In this document: positions 1 through 10,886 of the stretch, piece by piece | How the letters are laid out: the number at the start of each line of letters is the position of its first letter | Numbering within the stretch: position 1 is the first letter of the stretch | Assembly (NCBI GenBank): GCA_009829735.1 | Contig: CM020620.1 | Span: 15,163,186 to 15,227,185, forward strand | DNA length: 64,000 bases | Direction of reading: 5' to 3' | From: Pyropia yezoensis | Taxonomy: Eukaryota; Rhodophyta; Bangiophyceae; Bangiales; Bangiaceae | Program-made: the position numbers and the translations under genes | The notes under the pieces: generated by a model | Seen by the model: only the letters and a program-made list of their open reading frames with translations | What the model was told of the DNA's origin: nothing | Database searches by the model: none

Positions 1-472
1 CCCTGTGAGCGACCCGAGGGGTGTGCCACAGGGTATAAAAGCGTGCGTGCCTGCGACCGAGGGTGGAGAACGGAGGGAGGGCTCAAGCCCATCGACATAA
101 ACACCTTTGAACCCTAGAACCCGAGAACGACCGACGTCAAGCTCATCCCCTTCGCACCCGTCTTCTTCGCGGACGTCTTCTTCGCGCGCACGTGTTGCGC
201 GCGACCGACCGACACCGAGTAGGTTATCCGCCGTCGTACCGCGCGTGCGTTGAGGGTGGGCATAGGATGGCGAGCGAGGGACCGTGCGAGCACGAGTGTG
301 CGATCGCGGACGGCGCTTCGCTGCGCTTCACCTTACAGTGGGACCCCACGGAAGGGGCTCCACCGTAAAACCGGCGGGACTCCGCCCGGAGACGGGACAC
401 CTCACGCTCCCAACCCGTAGAGTCCCACTCTCGGGGACGACGGCCATGACTCACCGGTATCGGGTTAGAGAA
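1..472 (+). other. Left-edge segment with TATA-like box, no gene recognised
   Basis: No protein I recognise is encoded here. A TATA-like string (gtataaaagc) lies at about 33-42, and a short tandem duplication of cttcttcgcg follows at about 170-200. The composition resembles the R/U5 part of an LTR or a core promoter, but I see no matching second copy in the window and no clear LTR terminus. If the element ending at 3235 is oriented as I infer, this stretch is its interior between pol (off the left edge) and the antisense ORF. Confidence 0.2.
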
Positions 473-2286
473 TCACGGGGCCAAGACCTGGAAAGGGTCA
501 TGGATAACCACGGGAATACCCAGGTCAGGAACAGCCTCGGTGGACGCCCACCCACGGTGACTGGGCTCACCCGGCTGAGTACGCCGGATGCGCAACGAGT
601 GACGAGGCAAGGTGGCAGCCCCAGCCTGCGGATCCCGGTACGAGGGAAGGGTCAACACCCCAGCCCAGTTCATGGCATCGTGAACGGCCAGGAGGGCCTC
701 GAACTCCCGGGCCAACCCGGTCTTGGCAGCTATCATGTCCACGCCTAGCTGCCCGATATGCCGACGGACACCCATTGAAAGATGAAACAGCCGCCCCTGC
801 CGACGGACGGACAGCAAGGAGGAGGAAGCGTGCCCGAGGGTAACCTCGAGGGTGAAGGTCCCCTGCAACGGGTGGACCGGCCGGGAGGCCAACACAATAC
901 CGAAGTATCGGAGACAGGAGCCGGCATCAACCCGGAAAGCCGGGGCGGGCTCCCACCCCTCCTGCCATAGAGGCGGGCGCACTGGAGTGTACACCGGCGC
1001 GCGACCGTTACCGGTCTGTAACGCACACGTTACATCGGTGCGGAACGCATCCGCCATGACACCATGGTTGCGTCGCCAGCTCGACGCCGACTTCAGCCCC
1101 GCCATGGGCGGGTACGGAGCCGTCAGCGTTAGATACGGGGATACCCCCGGGAAGTACTTAAACCCGGGATACCGGCCGGTATCGGCCACCGTCTGCCCGA
1201 ACGCCACAGGAGCCTCCGCAGCCGCAACCCCCCGAGCACTAGCCGGGTATTCAACCTCCCGCGGCAACGCGGGGGCAACCAAGTCGCATATCCCGAAGGC
1301 GGGGTTGAGAAAGACTTTACCCCGCCCCACCCGGGTGCGCCAGAGCTGCGCATGCCGGTCGTTTGGCTGATTCAGGATCAAATGATGCTCCACCCGGACC
1401 GCATTCGGCTGGTTGACCAGCCGCGCCAACTCCCGCTCCCAACTCGGGTCCAACTTGATACGCCGGGAGGACCCTCCACGGTGGCTCGGTGGGTGGAAGT
1501 CCACCCGCATCCGCCCAGCGGAGTCCATGGACTCTTGTACGGTGAGGCCTCGGACCCGAGCCACCAAGTCGGTCACCGACATAGAGGGGTGGCCCGCCAC
1601 CAAGGCGACGCCGTCACCCAGCGGGGCAACCCGGGCGGGCCCAGGAAGAATCAGCGGCGCCGGGGGAAGCCCCACCGGCAGATGGGCCGGCGCCGCAGGC
1701 GCACGGGGGCGAGGAGGAAGAAGAAGGGCGGGCGCCCGCCCGGAGTAGCTCCCGGAGTCCACCGCCCTCGGGGTAGACGCGTCTCGACCACCGGTCGCCC
1801 GCGGAACCGCGGGAAGAGCACCGTCGCCACCCGGGCCCGACGAAGACACAACGGGGACGGAGGGGGTAGACCCGTCAACCACCCCCGCAGACGGACCACC
1901 AACCGGACGGGAACCCGCGCCGTCTTGACCGGCCGTCCCGGCCGGGGAGCCGCCACGACCGTCGGAAGCGGCGGCTGCACCTTCTTGAGGTAGAGCCACG
2001 CCGGCTCCGGCGACAGGAGCCATCCGGGCCGCCGGAGGGGTAGGAGTCAAAGCCGCCACACGCGTTGACCGCCCCCCGACGGAGCCGTCGTGCCGCTGCA
2101 GACGGACGACAACCCGCCCGGCGCGCCTTCCGCAGCCACACGGACGGTCACCCGATCGTTGTCGTCCGACGCGCTCGCCAGGAAGCACTCGGCAGCGGTC
2201 GTGGAGACAGGAACGTCGTCCTGCATCGCCTCCTCCTCCTCAAGCAGGAGGTCGTCCTCGCCCCCGGGCACCTGGGGGTCCGGCAT
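473..2286 (-). CDS. Antisense ORF of a truncated LTR retrotransposon (frameshifted)
   Basis: This reads right to left. The first good ATG is at 2286 in an accATG context and opens an acidic N-terminus. That frame stops at 2047, while a second open frame covers 2188-473, so the two must be joined by a frameshift or an unseen splice. The C-terminal half has a folded-protein composition with no motif I recognise and no zinc knuckle, protease or RT signature. It lies just inside the LTR at 2874-3235 and runs against that LTR's orientation, exactly as the ORF at 10887-12830 does in the complete element. About 60 residues (encoded near 700-900) can be lined up by eye with part of that ORF around shared Arg/Gly and His-Leu positions. 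Function is unknown; homology of the two ORFs is inference. Confidence 0.45.
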
Positions 2287-2873
2287 GGTGGATCCGGGGT
2301 AGCAGGGGCGCCCCGTGCCAAGAAAGCCGCAGCCGGCTCGACCCGGTACAAGGAACGCTCGCGGACGAGCCAGGGAAGCGCGGGCACCCGCGCTTATAAC
2401 CACACGCTCAGCACGAGCGATACGGCAGCGCGGGACGACCCGCGCTAGCCGAGCTACGAGGTCGCTCCACCCAAGCACCTGGGTCGGGGCCACGCCCCCC
2501 CCACACGGGGTAATCATGGGGGGTCAGCCCACAACCGCCCCCACGCAACGCGGGCAGCCCCCGCCCCCACTCACTCGTTCACACGAGAGGGGCCCCCCTA
2601 CCACCAGACGCCTGGTGGCGGATCCGCTTGCACCACCCCTCGGAAAGGGGGGTCGTGAACAAAAACCCGCATCGGGAATTCAACGGTCCGGAAAACGGAT
2701 CGTGTGTGTATCACACAAAGGGGGGAACCCCCCTCAAACAACCCCGAAAAGGGGTGTCTGTCGCGACAGGGCGCAAAGCCCCACCCGACTGGTAAACGGT
2801 CGCGCGACCCACTTACATTCGGAAACCCGAATGCAACTCGACCCGAGGACGGGCCGAATCTAAGGGGGGGACA

Positions 2874-3235
2874 TGTAGCAATATGGATGACCGTATTGTG
2901 ACCCCAATACAGGGGGACTACGTCTAACCCTTAACTTTCAATTTGGGAGTCCGTATTGGTCACGGTACCTATAAGTTACGTATGACCAGTGGGACTTGCA
3001 TCTTGGGGTGGAGGGTAGTTAGTAGTGTCTCCGAGGGTTTATAACGAGGGGGCCGGCGGCGAATCCACCGCCGGCCATGGTAGAACAACAAACCCCTCCC
3101 ATTTGGGCTCCCATCTTGGTCCCGTGGCTTGCGCTCCAAGGACAGCAACCTTGGCCTCCCGGTGACGTTGGTGCCGATCCCCCTTGGTGAGTGTTCCCTG
3201 AGAGTGGACGTGCAGCAGATACCTATTGTGCTACA
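2874..3235 (+). mobile_element. 3' LTR of a truncated LTR retrotransposon
   Basis: A 362-bp segment begins TGTAGCA and ends TGCTACA, a perfect 7-bp terminal inverted repeat of the TG...CA type. A purine tract (taagggggggaca) lies immediately to its left at about 2861-2873, the position of a plus-strand polypurine tract, so the interior is to the left. A TATA-like box (tttataacg) lies at 3038-3046 and a short GC hairpin follows. The next five bases, acgcc, would be the right copy of a target duplication whose left copy is outside the window. It has no similarity I can see to the 469-bp LTR at 4261, so it is a different family. Confidence 0.6.
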
Positions 3236-3287
3236 ACGCCCAACCGCAGCATGTCTTTTGGTGCCGCCCCCCCCCTCCCCTCCCGGC

Positions 3288-3370
3288 AGCGGCGGCGGTG
3301 GTGGTGCTGGCAGTGGCTGTGGTGGTGGTGGTGGTGGTGGTGGTGGTGTTTGTGAGTGTGAGGGTGGATG
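3288..3370. repeat. GGT/GTG microsatellite
   Basis: After a C-rich run the sequence becomes a simple GGC/GGT repeat grading into GTG-rich DNA. No gene is supported; frames through it encode only Gly or Val runs. Confidence 0.7.
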
Positions 3371-3416
3371 TGAGAGTGTGGGTGGCCAGCCGCGCGTGCC
3401 GACAGACCCCGATCCC

Positions 3417-3620
3417 GCGTAGGTGGCCTGCCGGCAGACTTGAATTCAACATAGGTGGTCTGCCGGGCTGTCCAAATCTCTTGTAGGCGGCCTGCCGGCA
3501 GGCCTGGATCCGTGCAGGCGGCCCGTCAGCAGGCCTAAAACCCGCGTGGGTGGCCCGCCGCCGTGTTAAGCTTCGTGTATCTACGTAGGTGGCCTGCCGA
3601 CTGGCCGAATTCTGGTGTCG
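3417..3620. repeat. Degenerate 32-bp minisatellite with palindromic core
   Basis: Six diverged units start near 3421, 3453, 3485, 3516, 3548 and 3587, giving spacings of 32, 32, 31, 32 and 39 bp. Each unit opens with GTAGGTGGCCTGCCGGCAG or a variant, whose GCCTGCCGGCAGGC core is palindromic, followed by a variable A/T-richer half. Decayed related motifs (ctggccagacg) continue to about 3750. Confidence 0.7.
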
Positions 3621-4255
3621 TTCAACCGTGGCCCGTCGGCCATTCTCCGGCCGGTACGTAGCTGTGGTGTGGCGACCAGACAAATCTAGTAACTCTGGCC
3701 AGACGTCCAAACCCTAACCCCGTATCTGTGGCCAGACGGACGGCCCTGCCCGGTAACTGTGACGCGTGACGGCATTTTAATCGAACACCCGACTAGCGAG
3801 AGGTATCATCATCTTCATGCCTACATGAAATAGTTCCGATTCACCCCGCACGGTTCACAGTTGCGGATGGGGTGGGCGGTCGGTCGGGGCGCCGGGTAGG
3901 TGACCATCACCCGCTCTCGCTTCACTTCATGGGAGAACAGCCCTCTCTTCGTGCCCCCCTCGTCCTACTCACGCATCGTTAGCGTCCTCGCCCCCCCCTC
4001 TCTCCCTGCCCCCCCTTCCCCTCCCCCCTCCTCCCCATCCTCCCTCCCCCTCCTCTCCACCCTCCCTGTCCCCCGCCCTCACCCCTTCACCCTCCCTTCC
4101 CCCCTCCATCCTAGTCCCACATCCCTCGCTTCTCCCCGATCCCCCCCCCAACCCCCCCCCCCAAACCCCCACGCCACCCTGCCTCCCCCCCGCCGCACTG
4201 CTTTTCCCCCTCAACCTCTCCAACAACCCCTTTTGCCTTGTCACCCCCGGCCGAC
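3621..4255. other. Intergenic DNA with C-rich pyrimidine tract
   Basis: 3621-3900 has no recognisable gene. 3906-4250 is dominated by C and CT runs. Before the retrotransposon inserted at 4260 this tract lay directly upstream of the coiled-coil gene now starting at 13671. The frame is open across the reconstructed junction but contains no ATG upstream of 13671, so I read the tract as promoter or 5' UTR rather than coding sequence. Confidence 0.5.
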
Positions 4256-4260
4256 TCTAC

Positions 4261-4729
4261 TGTGGCAGTATTGACCCCCAGGTACGGGGCCAACACGTGC
4301 CATGCAAGGGGCGGCAGGCCACTAGCCTGATCCGTTCCTCCCCCTGCATTTGGGTCCATATTCCCTAAGTTTGGGATAGTTAGCTTATTAGTAAATCCAA
4401 CTTGGATTTGAGGGTTTTCTGCATTTATCGTCTTGAATTTTCATGTGGCCCGGTGGGCAGGTGCTGGGGTGGGAGATTCTGAGTGGCGAGATTCTGAGTG
4501 GACCCTGGGGGGATAAGGGGAGGGACAGCGGGGCTTGGCCCTGCGTCCCCGTCCCGACCAAGAAACTGTTGGACCACACACCATCCTCTTGTTTGTCAGT
4601 GGGGGGTTTGCCCCACAACAGGGACAGAGTGTGTGCGACTTGCACTTCTTCCGGTTCCCCCGACACGGGAGGCAGCCCTTGCACACCGCCCCAACTTGGG
4701 TGCCGTGTGTGCAAGTGGTTTTTGCCACA
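4261..4729 (+). repeat. 5' LTR
   Basis: Begins TGTGGCA and ends TGCCACA. It differs from the 3' LTR at 4290, 4331, 4404, 4499, 4559 and 4682. I see no strong TATA box. Confidence 0.95.
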
Positions 4730-4731
4730 TT

Positions 4732-4749
4732 TGGTGGAGCAGCAGGGGA
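4732..4749 (+). other. Putative tRNA primer-binding site
   Basis: TGGTGGAGCAGCAGGGGA starts two bases after the 5' LTR. It opens with TGG, the complement of a tRNA CCA end, as primer-binding sites do. It does not look like the usual initiator-Met site (TGGTATCAGAGC), and I cannot name the tRNA. Confidence 0.5.
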
Positions 4750-5226
4750 CAGAGGTAAACTTTACCTCCGGGTGCACCCGGGTGTAGGGGGCCCTCTGTC
4801 TCAGAGGAACGGTGGACTTGGACCGTGTCGTTCGGATCTTTAGCCAACAGGGCTGGATCGGACCCCCCGTCGTCCGGGGAGTACACGGGTGACGCACGTA
4901 CTTCAGTGCCTTTGAATACTGGTGAGACACAGGTGGGTTTACCTGGGGTCGCAGAGGGACTAGAGGTCCCTCAAGCCAGCAGGACTGGAAGTGCGGGCGG
5001 GCAGAAGGCCACCCCGACTCAGTCGGGAGTTCACTCGGGTGACACTTCTGATGTGGGTGGGCCGAAGTCTGGCCACCGCGTGGTACACTCAACGGGAACG
5101 TCCCAAGGGGTGAGGACTGTCCCCGCGGTTTCCACTCGGGTTGGATCCAACTTTGGCTTGGAGCCGTCGCCAACTAGGCTTTCGGAGGACGGCGGACCTC
5201 CGTTGGTCGGCGATGGGCTCGCGCCC

Positions 5227-6795
5227 ATGCCCCCGGTTGAGACCCCTGAGGAACGTGGTTACCCCTCAGGTGGACTCCCGGAGGCGGACCGAGACTCAAC
5301 TGGAGTCGTCAATCCACTCCTGGCGGAAACTGTCCGTCGGGAGGCGACCAATGTGTTGCGGCAGACTTCGCCGGACCTGGTGGTCACGATGACGAATACT
5401 ATTCCGAATCAGATTGTGGCGAGTTTGCCAGAGGGCCTTAATGGCCAGACCGGATCGGGGCCTTCGAGCCCGCAGGCGCAGAGGGAATCTCTCCTCACGC
5501 CTTTCTCGGGTCGCCCCGAACAGGGGGCGACACCTGTGACTCCCAACATGGGAGCCACACCATACTCGGTGGGGCGTACGCCCTTCATGGGGGAGTTCCC
5601 CTCGGAAACGCCGGCGGCTACACTAAGCGCGCCGCGCCAGACTATGGGCACTGAGAGGCAACTTACCCCAGTGCCACAGCGGCTGTTCCCTCAACGTGAG
5701 GTGCCGCCCAAGATCCAGGTAGCCAACCCGGTCTACGAGAGGATCTTTGATTGTGAGACCTACGCCCTCCACAACAAGTCGGTGGCGTATGGTCCTGACC
5801 AGGCCCGAGCAATGGGCCGTGCCAAGAAGAATGCACTTCATTCTTTTGGGCATAAAGCGGAGTGGGATGGAACTCCCCCCATCCGTGTCTTTGAGTTCCT
5901 ACGTCGTTTCACTAAAGCCTGTGACGACAATGCCATAAGTGAAGGCATGGCTTTTTACATGCTACAGGAGTTTACGAAGGGCGACCTGCGGACAGAACTT
6001 ATGTTCGTCATGCCCAGCTCCTCAAGTGGAGGCGCTAGGGAGGTGACGTCCTATTTGGAGCTCGTCAACTGGTTGTTGAGGGCCATGGTTGATGAAGCGG
6101 CGTTGGCTTCTCAAGTCGAGGAGTTCACGCAAGCCCATCAGGAAGAGGCGGAGGACGAGTTTTCCTTTGCGGAGCGAGTCCGTAAGCTCAACAATCTTTG
6201 TGGGTTTCTTCATCCACAAGCTGTGGTGAAGAGTCGGTTTGTGGAGGGACTCCATTGGTCAGTCCGAATGGAGACTCGGGAGCATAACACTGCCCGGGCA
6301 ACCCTGGCCGCGTTGGCTAGGTTCGCCTACCGCAGAGGCGAGGCCTACCGCAAGTTGCGGGAGGAACAACGCCAGGAGCGTCAAGCCGAGTTGGCCAAGG
6401 AACGGGAGGAGGCACGCCAGGCCAGAGAGTTGAGAGAGGCACGCCGAATCCGCAAGGAGAGGGTGGTAGCTGCCGTGGGAACTTCCCAGGGTATCTCTTC
6501 GTCTTCCCCAGTTGGGAAGACCCCTCCGGGAACTGACAATCGGTGTTGGAACTGCAACTCCGATGGACACTGGGCATATGATTGCCCCAAGCTGAGTAAA
6601 CGCATCCAACAACTAGTTAGGAATGCGAGTAGGAAGTCGGCTACGAACGAAGTACGTTCACGCCGCGAGGGTGGGACTCGACCGGTGGTGGCGGTCGCCA
6701 CACCCTCGGCGGAGGGGGCGGACACGTCGCCCTCGGACTCTTCGTCTTCCCCTTCGCCCTCAGATTCGGACGCCAAGTCGGCGGGAAACGAATGA
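5227..6795 (+). CDS. gag: Gag polyprotein of the chromovirus
   Basis: Structural nucleocapsid protein that packages the element's RNA. The frame is open from at least 4825, but the first in-frame ATG is at 5227, giving 522 residues; upstream initiation at a non-ATG codon cannot be excluded. The middle region is a helical, capsid-like domain, followed by a long Glu/Arg/Ala-rich segment. Near the C-terminus is one CCHC zinc knuckle (C-X2-C-X4-H-X4-C; Cys codons at 6544, 6553 and 6583, His at 6568), then a Ser/Asp-rich tail. The stop TGA at 6793-6795 overlaps the pol start codon in an ATGA arrangement, which suggests pol is made by stop-restart translation rather than by simple readthrough. No internal stops are seen. 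Confidence 0.85.
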   Translation: MPPVETPEERGYPSGGLPEADRDSTGVVNPLLAETVRREATNVLRQTSPDLVVTMTNTIPNQIVASLPEGLNGQTGSGPSSPQAQRESLLTPFSGRPEQGATPVTPNMGATPYSVGRTPFMGEFPSETPAATLSAPRQTMGTERQLTPVPQRLFPQREVPPKIQVANPVYERIFDCETYALHNKSVAYGPDQARAMGRAKKNALHSFGHKAEWDGTPPIRVFEFLRRFTKACDDNAISEGMAFYMLQEFTKGDLRTELMFVMPSSSSGGAREVTSYLELVNWLLRAMVDEAALASQVEEFTQAHQEEAEDEFSFAERVRKLNNLCGFLHPQAVVKSRFVEGLHWSVRMETREHNTARATLAALARFAYRRGEAYRKLREEQRQERQAELAKEREEARQARELREARRIRKERVVAAVGTSQGISSSSPVGKTPPGTDNRCWNCNSDGHWAYDCPKLSKRIQQLVRNASRKSATNEVRSRREGGTRPVVAVATPSAEGADTSPSDSSSSPSPSDSDAKSAGNE

Positions 6796-9700
6796 CCGTT
6801 GGAGCTGGCCGTCCGAAGCTCACAACGGCAGCCTCGGCCAAGTGGGTCAAGAGGACGAACCAACCGTGCCGGATACTGCTGCGACCTGAGGGGGTCCGCC
6901 CACCTCGGGTAGGACTCCCCAAGAACGTAAACCCACGTCGGGTCATCGCGGTGCTGACGGGTGAGAACTTCCAGGTGGCTGGACGGGTGCAACTTGCCCC
7001 CGGCCGCGCCTGTTGTGCCCGTATCGTACTTGATACCGGGTCAGGAGCCTCCTTGATACGCAAGTCGCTATTACCAAAGGAGATGAAGCTCCAACGCTGG
7101 AAGTCTAAAGCTGACCATCTGATCGATATCAATGGTGGGGTACTTCCCATCGTTGGTGCCGTGACCCTACCAACTAGGTTGGGGACCCATGAGGTCGACG
7201 TGACCTATGGAGTAGTAGAGAATATATCGGTACCCCTGCTTCTGGGTACCCCTTATGTGGTTACACAAGTGCCTTTGATTTGTGGCCCTGAGTACTGGGT
7301 CAAGTTGATGAATGGGGAAACCATCCCCATCCTTGGTAAGGGAAAGTCTGTGGCTCCTGTGACAGTCTCACAGTCGAAGCCTGTTTGCTCTGTGAGAGAA
7401 GGGTTTACTGCTACCCTGTGTTTAGCCCGTAAAGTCACGTTGCCCCCCAACTCGGTGGCGCACGTTGACGTTGTAACTGATCATACGGGGAACGGGTTAG
7501 TGCACCCTTACCCCCGTCTTGCTCGCAAACACCAAGTGCATGTTGCCCTTGGCACGATGGACTCCAAAGCCGGAGTCCCGTGGAAGATCCAGGTGATGAA
7601 CCTGAGCTCGTCGCCCCAGTACTTCAAGTCGGGAGCCAAGTTCGGCTATATCGACCAACACGAGGGACCGGTAGTAGCGGTCACCCTCAACGCGGGCGCG
7701 AGTAGCGACCCGAAGTCCGGAAAGGAGAAGCACCAAGCCAAGTCGGCCGCCTCTCCTCGGCCCCATGTGAACATGGAGGGTGTCCCACCCAGGTTGAGGG
7801 TTCAAGTTGAACGCCTCTTGGACCAATATCACAAGTTGTGGGATGGCCAACTGGGACTCATGAGAGCTACCCAACACCGGATCGAGTTGAAGCCCGGTGC
7901 ACCCCCTATACGCCAACAACCGTATGGGGGAGGACCCCGTTCAAGGGCCCTCGTTAAGGAGCAAGTTGCTCGCATGGAGGCCCTCGATGTGATCGAGGCC
8001 AGTAACGCCGAGTGGGCGAGTCCGGTGGTTATCGTCCCCAAAGTTGATGGGACCCCCCGGTTTTGTATCGACTACCGTAAGCTCAACGAGAGCACGGTGA
8101 AGGACAGTTATCCACTGCCTAGGATGGACGACTGTCTGGACTCTCTAGGGGAGGCAAACGTGTTTGCTACCCTGGATTGTAACGCGGGGTACTGGCAAAT
8201 TCCCATTGCCCCAGAGGACAGGCATAAAACTACCTTTACCTGTCATTGTGGTACCTACCAGTGCAAGCGTCTACCGTTTGGCCTGTGTAACGCGCCGGCA
8301 ACTTTCCAGCGCGCTATGGACATGATTCTGGCCGGAGTGCGGTGGCAGATCTGTCTCGTGTACCTAGACGATATCATTGTGTTCTCCCGAAGTCCGGAGG
8401 AACACATTGGCCATCTTGGCCAGGTGTTCAAGCTACTTGCTGACGCCGGTGTGTCACTGAAGGCGAGTAAGTGCCACCTCTTCACTCAAGAGGTGGAATA
8501 CTTGGGACATGTTGTCCGTCCGGGGCGTCTCAGTGTCAACGAGAAAAACTTGAGGGCCATCCGTAAGGCTCAGTACCCCCGGACCCAGACCCAGATGAGG
8601 AGCTTCCTCGGGATGTGTAACGTGTACCGACGTTTCACCAAGGGCTTCGCCAAGGTGGCGAAGCCGCTGAACGAGCTAGTTAGCTCAACGCTACCGAAGA
8701 ACCTGCCTCCCCCAAGTCGGGTGGAGCAGGAATCCTTTGAGACTCTTCGGGACCTTCTGCTGAAGCCCCCTATCCTGGCTATTCCCAGGTTGGGAGGCCA
8801 CTACATCCTGGATGTGGATGCTAGCTACGACCAACTTGGTTGTGTGTTGCTTCAGCAGTAGCCGGACAAGGAGTACTTGCCGGTGGGATACTTCAGCAAG
8901 GGGCTGAACTCGGCCGAGAAGAACTACGGAGTCACCGAGTTGGAAGGACTCGCAGTGGTGTGGGCAGTGACGTCACTTCGTCACTACCTATAGGGTGAGA
9001 ATTTCCTCATCCGCTGTGACCACCGCGCGTTGCAGTTCATCTTCAAGACGGACTGTACGAACACTCGTCTCAACCGGTGGAGGGTGCGACTGGCACCCTT
9101 CAATTTTGATATTGAGTACCGACCTGGCAGGCAACATGCCCTTGCCGACGGCCTCTCTCGGGTACCTACCGAGGGGCTGGACACTTACCCAGTCGATGAG
9201 GACATCCCCATCGTGGGGGTAGTTACGCGCTCGGGTCAAGCGTTAAACCCCGAGGCGCCAGGGAACAAGAAGTACTTGCCCCTGTCCCTGGACGAGGTGG
9301 TGAAGGCCCAGGCCGAGGATCCCTTCTGCAAGTCGCAGAGGGATACACTGGATACAAAGGCGGAGACGCGGTTCTTTCTGGGAGATGATGGCCTCCTCAT
9401 GAGGAGGGGGGTATTCCAGGGGACTGAACAACTTGTCGTCCCCGCATCCCTCAAGGGCAGTATCCTTGAGAGGGAGCACAACGCTCCCACGGGTGGACAC
9501 CCGGGGTCTAGTAAACTGTACCAGACCCTGAGGACCAAGTACTACTGGTCGTCCATGGTGGTGGACATCTATAGTTGGGTGGCTGCCTGCACAAGTTGTG
9601 CACAGAACCGTCTGATGGAACGGCGGCCTAGTACGGCTATGCTATTGTTCCCGGCCAAGGAGCCCTTCGCCGCGTTGGCGATGGACATCCTTGGGCCACT

Positions 9701-10775
9701 GCCAGTGACCGAGGAGGGCAACCAGTACCTCCTGGTTATCTGTGACCGCTTCACGAAACTTACGCGAGCGGTCCCACTGGCAGAGATCACGGCCATGTCG
9801 GTCGTGTCAGCCTTCCTAGATCACTGGGTTGCCGCGTATGGCATTCCAGATAGTACACTATTGGACAATGGACCGCAGTTTGCGTCCGTATTGTTTCAGG
9901 GAGTGCTGGATATGTTGGGGGTTCAGGCAAACTATGCCACCCCCTACCACCCACAAACTAATGGGCAGGTGGAGCGCTTCAAAAAAACTATTGTTAGGCA
10001 GCTGCGCCACTATGTGAGTGAGCATGTGAAAACGTGGGACCAATGCATCTCTATTCTTACCATTGCCTACAACTCGCAGGTGCACTCATCTACCGGGGAA
10101 GTGCCCCTCGCTTTTGTGACCCCCCGTCGCGTGCGGTCTATTGCTGTGCGGCGGTCGCTCCCAACCAGGGAGGATGGTGGCAGTACGCCTACTCCTACTG
10201 AGAGTAAGGCGGAGTTCGCTGCTAGGCTTGAGACACTCATCCCTAAAGTCAGGGCTGAGATGGACAAAGCACAAAAGCGCTACAAGCGTACTTTTGACAA
10301 AAAGGTGCGCAACGCCAAGCATGTCCCCGAACAGGGTGACTGGGTATTAGTTCACTCACACACCCCAACTGGGGGGAAGTTGGTATTCCAGACGAAGGGA
10401 CCATACCAAGTCCTCCGTACTGATGGGCGGCGCTTCACCATCGAAAGTGACGATGGGGTCCGCACAGTGAACGGACAGGACGTGGTCAAAGTTGCACCAC
10501 CGCCTGCAGGCGACCCAGCTTGGGCGCGTGCGTTGGAAGCGTGGCGCCTCCCCTCACTGCCTGCGGCCAAACAGGGCCCGCAGGAGTACGTGTTCGATAA
10601 GTTCATCGACCACGGATGGGATGAAGACACTGACCGCCTCATGTTGAGGGTGCGTTGGTTTGGCTACAAAGCCAAGGATGATACGTGGGAGTATGTGGAG
10701 GACCTTCCCGCTGAGAAGGTCCGGGCCTACTGTGCCCGGAATGAGATAGACCCTAACAGCCCTCCCTCAACGTGA
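6792..10775 (+). pseudogene. pol: Pol polyprotein with chromodomain, two in-frame TAG stops
   Basis: Domains in order: aspartic protease (DTGSGASLI, about residues 81-89); reverse transcriptase with YLDD encoded at 8361; RNase H starting near 8810; integrase with an H-X6-H-X29-C-X2-C zinc finger (9477, 9498, 9588, 9597) and a D-X59-D-X35-E catalytic triad (9684, 9864, 9972); then a C-terminal chromodomain at about 10590-10720. It starts at the ATG overlapping the Gag stop. Two TAG codons, at 8859-8861 and 8991-8993, interrupt RNase H in the same frame; everything around them stays open. Host genes here end in TAG, so these are real stops. Both could come from a CAG-to-TAG transition. Chromodomains of this class usually steer integration to particular chromatin. 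Confidence 0.9.
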
Positions 10776-10886
10776 GGGAAGGCCGAGCAACAGTGCCAAG
10801 AGAGTGCTTCAAGTCGAAGTGGTACGCAGAGTGGCTTTTAACTACAGCCCTAACCCCCTCACTCTCACAACAAAGGCAGCTGCCAA

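Noticed and set aside
473..2286. Gag of a minus-strand element instead of an antisense ORF
   Set aside because: The G-rich polypurine tract and the TATA-like box place the LTR at 2874 in plus orientation. No primer-binding site reads leftward from it and no zinc knuckle is present. Kept only as a residual doubt.
3417..3620. CRISPR-like array because of the 32-bp spacing
   Set aside because: Units abut with no unique spacers of constant length, the repeats are diverged, and the DNA is eukaryotic nuclear.
3706..3720. Telomere-like ccctaacccc
   Set aside because: A single short occurrence with no tandem array.
8859..8993. TAG read as a sense codon
   Set aside because: DDX21-like, RPN3 and Ded1-like genes in the same window end in TAG, so it is a normal stop in this nuclear genome.
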